Positions 61,024 through 64,000 of a stretch of 64,000 nucleotides of DNA are shown piece by piece. Where the stretch lies: contig CAVXIC010000012.1 of assembly GCA_963761755.1 (NCBI GenBank), positions 978,380 to 1,042,379 on the forward strand. The letters are read 5' to 3'. The position numbers were made by a program, and so were the translations under genes. The notes below the pieces were generated by a model. That model had not been told where the DNA came from, did no database searches, and was given only the letters and a program-made list of their open reading frames with translations. This DNA comes from CAJXVA01 sp963761755. GTDB taxonomy: Bacteria; Myxococcota_A; Polyangia; Nannocystales; Nannocystaceae. Every line of letters starts with the position of its first letter. The first letter of the stretch is position 1.

Positions 61024-61076
61024 CCAGCTGGGGACCCACCCGTCCGCGGCCTTTTTTGCGGTGCTGCCGGCTCTTG

Positions 61077-61082
61077 TATAGT
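61077..61082 (+). promoter_or_regulatory. -10-like TATAGT before the 61090 lipoprotein gene
   Basis: TATAGT (five of six consensus bases) 7 bases from the ATG at 61090; a T-run (61051-61057) lies near the -35 position. Confidence 0.5.
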
Positions 61083-61089
61083 TCCCGGC

Positions 61090-61695
61090 ATGCATCGCCC
61101 GAGCTTGACCCTGATTCTGTCCCTGTCCGTTGGCCTTGGTCTCACCGCGTGCGGCGACGACTCCCCCGGCGGAGGCGACGGCACCGAAACCGACATCGGC
61201 TCCTCGAGCGGCACCGACCCCACCGACCCGACCCCGGGCACCAGCACCGACCCGACCCCGGGCACCAGCGGCACCACCACCACGGCCACCGACACCGTGG
61301 ACCCGGACACGGGGACTACGGATCCGACGACCGGGGAGACGGAGACGGAAGGGGAGACCACGGGCGTGACTCCGATGGACACGTATCTTCCGGATGAACT
61401 CGCTCGAAGTCCGGGACCCGCACGTCGATTCAGCGCTATCGATGGCGACGTGACTGAGGAAACCGTCAACGATCGGTTGACGCGGGCTCTGAACACTGAC
61501 GACGACGCAGGATGGAAACCTCGACCTTGGTTTTGCGATGGCGTTCCTACCCCTGGATCAGACCGACGCTGCCTCCGAGGTGTTCGGTTTCGCGAACGCG
61601 CGCTGCACGGCTCCGGCGAGACTGCGGTCGACGTGCTCGCTCCCATGGACACGATTGGCCTCCGACGGCATGTACACGTCACTCATCGAGGGTGA
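61090..61695 (+). CDS. Lipoprotein, N-terminal part of a frame-broken gene
   Basis: The open frame gives 201 residues: a leader ending GLGLTAC (Cys21) and a Thr/Pro/Asp/Gly linker (about 25-95) of the Nannocystis type, with an exact 24-bp DNA repeat at 61222-61269. After about codon 142 the frame stops looking like protein. The correct continuation is in the +1 frame (GW-NLDLGFAMAFLPLDQTDAA) and is restored by removing one A from the AAA at 61515-61517. The gene therefore continues past 61695. Confidence 0.65.
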   Translation: MHRPSLTLILSLSVGLGLTACGDDSPGGGDGTETDIGSSSGTDPTDPTPGTSTDPTPGTSGTTTTATDTVDPDTGTTDPTTGETETEGETTGVTPMDTYLPDELARSPGPARRFSAIDGDVTEETVNDRLTRALNTDDDAGWKPRPWFCDGVPTPGSDRRCLRGVRFRERALHGSGETAVDVLAPMDTIGLRRHVHVTHRG

Positions 61696-62196
61696 GTGCT
61701 ACGCCGCCGACGGCGACAACCTGAGTATCTATGAAGCCCCGCCGGCGGCATCCGAGCCGACAACGGGCCCTGTTTCCGATCGGATATTGGGACGGTCTCC
61801 ATCGCGGCTGGGTCCGTTCGACGCTGCCTCTTCAGGACGCAGTGGTGTCCGCTCAGCTCATGGGAGACCCCGCGGACGGTCTCGTGCAAGGGAACATCGA
61901 AGGCTTCGTGAGCACAGCAACTGCGGAGGGGATCGATGTCGAGACGGGCAACGATATTTTCCCGATTCTTCCGCTTCCAGCTTGCTGCAGGACGAGGACC
62001 AGGATGGAGATGGATGGGTGTTCCACATCACGTTCACGGCCGTAGGCGACCGAGTGGATGGACTAGGCGCGCATTTCGTCTCAGAGGGAGATGCGTGCGA
62101 CCCACGCATCTCCACTGTGCCACCGAAACCGGAGGAACTCAGGCCGGCAATGCCCAGGACGAACGCGGCAGTCGGGGTGACCTCAACGGAGAATGA
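61518..62196 (+). pseudogene. Frameshifted remainder of the 61090 lipoprotein gene
   Basis: Protein-like sequence hops between frames: frame of 61538 to about 61760 (FGFANARC, SLIEGECYAADGDNLSIYEA), frame of 61731 to about 61965 (FPIGYWDGLHRGWVRSTLPL, VVSAQLMGDPADGLVQGNIE), then the first frame again (LLQDEDQDGDGWVFHITFTA). At least three single-base changes are needed from 61515 onward. It reads as the ligand-binding body of one lipoprotein. The C-terminal end is uncertain; the stop at 62194-62196 in one frame is a candidate. Confidence 0.55.
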
Positions 62197-62394
62197 CATG
62201 GTGGAGCCTGACCGGACCGAGTACGCACTCGCCGACTTCGCCCAACAGACGGCGTCCAAGTCGAGGATGACTGCGCTTCGATCACTCTGCTCTCCCCTGT
62301 TGTCGCAAGCAGACACCGATCATGCGTGCCAGCGAGGTCGCGAACGCTGACCTGCTCCTCCGGCGATGGACGCTGCGGTCGATGAACCTCGCCG

Positions 62395-63237
62395 TCAAGG
62401 CCAAAGCGAGCTTCGGTGCCTCGGCTGGACGCGCACCCACCAGCCACGCAGGTTGTTCGAACCCACTGAGACGTGCGAATGCGCACCTACGTCGGATCCT
62501 CGCCACCCGGCGGCCGTCGTGCCAGCTCGACGTTTCCATCGGCGGACGACGTTTGCGAAGGCACGCGTCGGTCCCTTGAGCACAACTCGGTCCGGCGACC
62601 GACACGAAGATTGAACCGTCGGCGGCTGCGTCGAGGTCGAAGTCGATCGTATCGCGACAAGAGGCGCTGGGGCTTTGGGACGGCCGACCGTAGCGATGAT
62701 GACGAAGCCATCGTCCATCGGCGCAATGTCCCCACGTCTCGGTACGTCTGCTCGGCGGAACTTCGACGGGCCCAGCCAAACACCATCGTCGTCGATGACG
62801 GTGATCTCGAAGCCTCCGGATACGTCGAAGCGATGTGCAGAAGGCGTCGTCGTTGCCACGACCTGGGGGTCCACGCCGTCGAGACGTCGCGTGAGCTCAC
62901 GGACGAGCTTCGGCGGAGATGACGTCGCGGTGTATCCGCGAGCTAAGAACTTGACGTCCGCGGGTACGCATCAAGTCGAGGACGATGCGTCATCGATAGA
63001 CTGCAGTCCAGTCGGACTTGCGAGCAAGCCGTGTGAGCTTGCGTCCTCTGTGTTGAGCGCACTCGACGAACGAGGCTGCCCGATAAGTGCGACGCGAGGA
63101 TCGAGGAGTGCGTACCCTTGACTCGGCTGCGAGCGAGATTCTCCGATGCGTCGTTGTCCGTCGCAGCTTACGAGGAGTGCCACATCCAGCGTGACGGAGA
63201 TCCGCTAGGCTCGGGTAGGTCCGTGTCCACTGTTGGC
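62395..63237 (-). pseudogene. Frameshifted remainder of the 63924 lipoprotein gene
   Basis: Going down the minus strand, protein-like stretches appear in different frames: GYALLDPRVALIGQPRSSSA (about 63120), VPADVKFLARGYTATSSPPK then GGFEITVIDDDGVWLGPSKF and MDDGFVIIATVGRPKAPAPL (about 62950-62660), then DTIDFDLDAAADGSIFVSVA (about 62650). These look like blades of a propeller or repeats of one domain. They are separated by stops and frame changes, so the gene is decayed or carries several indel errors. Its end could not be set. Confidence 0.5.
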
Positions 63238-63924
63238 TCAGAGCCGTTCGTTGAAGGCGATGACGCGCCCTTCGACCAGGTCCGGCCGAAGCAGCGACGA
63301 ATTCGACGGTGTCTGATGGCTGCTCCGAACGCGGCCGTTGATGACATCGGACGAGTCGTGGCCGCGGAACAAGTCCTCCCGTAGCAGCTCGACCACGCCC
63401 CCCACGATGTTGATCGACAGCACCACCGCCTGCGACTCCCCGGTCTGCCCGACGGTGTCCGTCGCCACCGCGCGGTAGCTGTGACTCCCCGAGTCGGCGC
63501 TGGACACCGACAGCTCGAGCTCGTAGGGCGCGTCCTCGTCCACGCCCAGCGAGGTGTCCCCGTCGAAGAACTCCAGCGAGACGACGCCCATGTCGTCGCT
63601 CGCCTCCGCTTCGAGACGGATGGTGCCGCCCTCGTCGACCTCGGCCGGTGAGGTCGAGCCGTTGACGGTGAAGCTGTCGACGACGGGGTTATCGTCTCCG
63701 ACGCCGGTGGTCTCGCCGACGGTGGTGTCGACCGCGGTGTCGGTCTGCGGCGTGGTGGTCGGGGCGGTGGTGGGATCGGTCTGCGAGGAGCCCTCGCCCG
63801 ACGTGTCGCCGTCGCTGGAGGAGGCATCCGTGCCCGCGTCCGAACCGTCCGCGCCAGGCATCACCTTGGGCGAGAAGCAGGCGGCGAGGGTGGAGGCGAA
63901 CAGGGCGAGTGCACAGCGTCGCAT
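63238..63924 (-). CDS. Lipoprotein with Ig-like domain, N-terminal part of a frame-broken gene
   Basis: 228 residues in an open frame. Leader MRRCALALFASTLAAC ends in a lipobox (Cys16). A Ser/Thr/Asp/Gly linker (about 20-75) precedes an Ig-like domain (about 80-165: VVDSFTVNGSTSPAEVDEGG, LEFFDGDTSLGVDEDAPYEL, GSHSYRAVATDTVGQTGESQ). The frame then runs into LLRPDLVEGRVIAFNERL and stops, while the next protein-like sequence is in another frame, so the intact ancestor was considerably longer. Confidence 0.7.
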   Translation of the reverse strand: MRRCALALFASTLAACFSPKVMPGADGSDAGTDASSSDGDTSGEGSSQTDPTTAPTTTPQTDTAVDTTVGETTGVGDDNPVVDSFTVNGSTSPAEVDEGGTIRLEAEASDDMGVVSLEFFDGDTSLGVDEDAPYELELSVSSADSGSHSYRAVATDTVGQTGESQAVVLSINIVGGVVELLREDLFRGHDSSDVINGRVRSSHQTPSNSSLLRPDLVEGRVIAFNERL

Positions 63925-64000
63925 GCGGGCAGATTTGGGCACCGCGCGATGGAAGTCAAACCGCGACGCGGGCAGGGGACAGGTGGGGGGAGCGGCCCGT

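Noticed and set aside
61090..62196. Selenocysteine read-through or programmed frameshifting to explain the broken lipoprotein
   Set aside because: More than three frame changes in both directions are needed and no slippery site or SECIS-like hairpin is evident; indels explain it better.

Overview
The window looks like a chromosome segment of a myxobacterium, most probably a Nannocystis/Enhygromyxa-type member of the Myxococcota. This is inferred from high GC, a Ser/Thr kinase fused to TPRs, lipoproteins with Thr/Ser/Asp/Gly-rich linkers, a MYXO-CTERM-like tail, and a locus carrying an AgmX/PglI C-terminal domain beside TolQ/TolR-type motor genes. No rRNA genes, insertion sequences or CRISPR arrays were seen.

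Layout. 1-3185 is the integrase-proximal end of a genomic island inserted at the 3' end of a selenocysteine tRNA gene (3186-3280, minus). It carries a large STAND-type ATPase with an N-terminal nuclease-like domain (cut by the left edge), an excisionase-like protein and a tyrosine integrase whose catalytic region is garbled by two compensating indels. 3332-14448 is core sequence: a lipoprotein, dnaJ plus an M48 protease, pruA, a YbiT-like ABC-F ATPase, and a lytic transglycosylase followed by a TPR kinase. 14629-18280 holds a secreted metalloprotease and rplU-rpmA-obgE.

18496-34228 is the most striking block. Three overlapping TPR genes and an exported coiled-coil protein lead into a TolQ/ExbB-like protein and two TolR/ExbD-like proteins, closed by a strong terminator. 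Next come an AgmX/PglI-domain transmembrane protein, a small exported protein, an outer-membrane beta-barrel and a short Wza-like OPX lipoprotein. Together they resemble an Agl/Glt (gliding) or Nfs (spore coat) energised envelope machine joined to a two-part polysaccharide export portal. 34305-38742 holds a lid-less Hsp70 with its own J-domain partner, hisB and an acyl-CoA carboxylase beta subunit.

38810-61009 is a mosaic of mostly single genes: HAD phosphatase, AraC and HxlR regulators, GFA enzyme, tRNA-Arg(CCG), GH1 glucosidase, a TPP enzyme, an M66-like metalloprotease, an SDF symporter with a large extracellular insertion, outer-membrane proteins and many proteins of unknown function. At 61090-63924 two convergent lipoprotein genes are broken by repeated frame changes, reflecting either decay or indel errors in the assembly.

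A window-wide signal is a TANNNT hexamer 6-9 nt upstream of the start codon of about 19 genes that begin transcription units, usually without a Shine-Dalgarno sequence. This is the layout expected for leaderless mRNAs. It was also used here to choose starts at 18496 and 61009.
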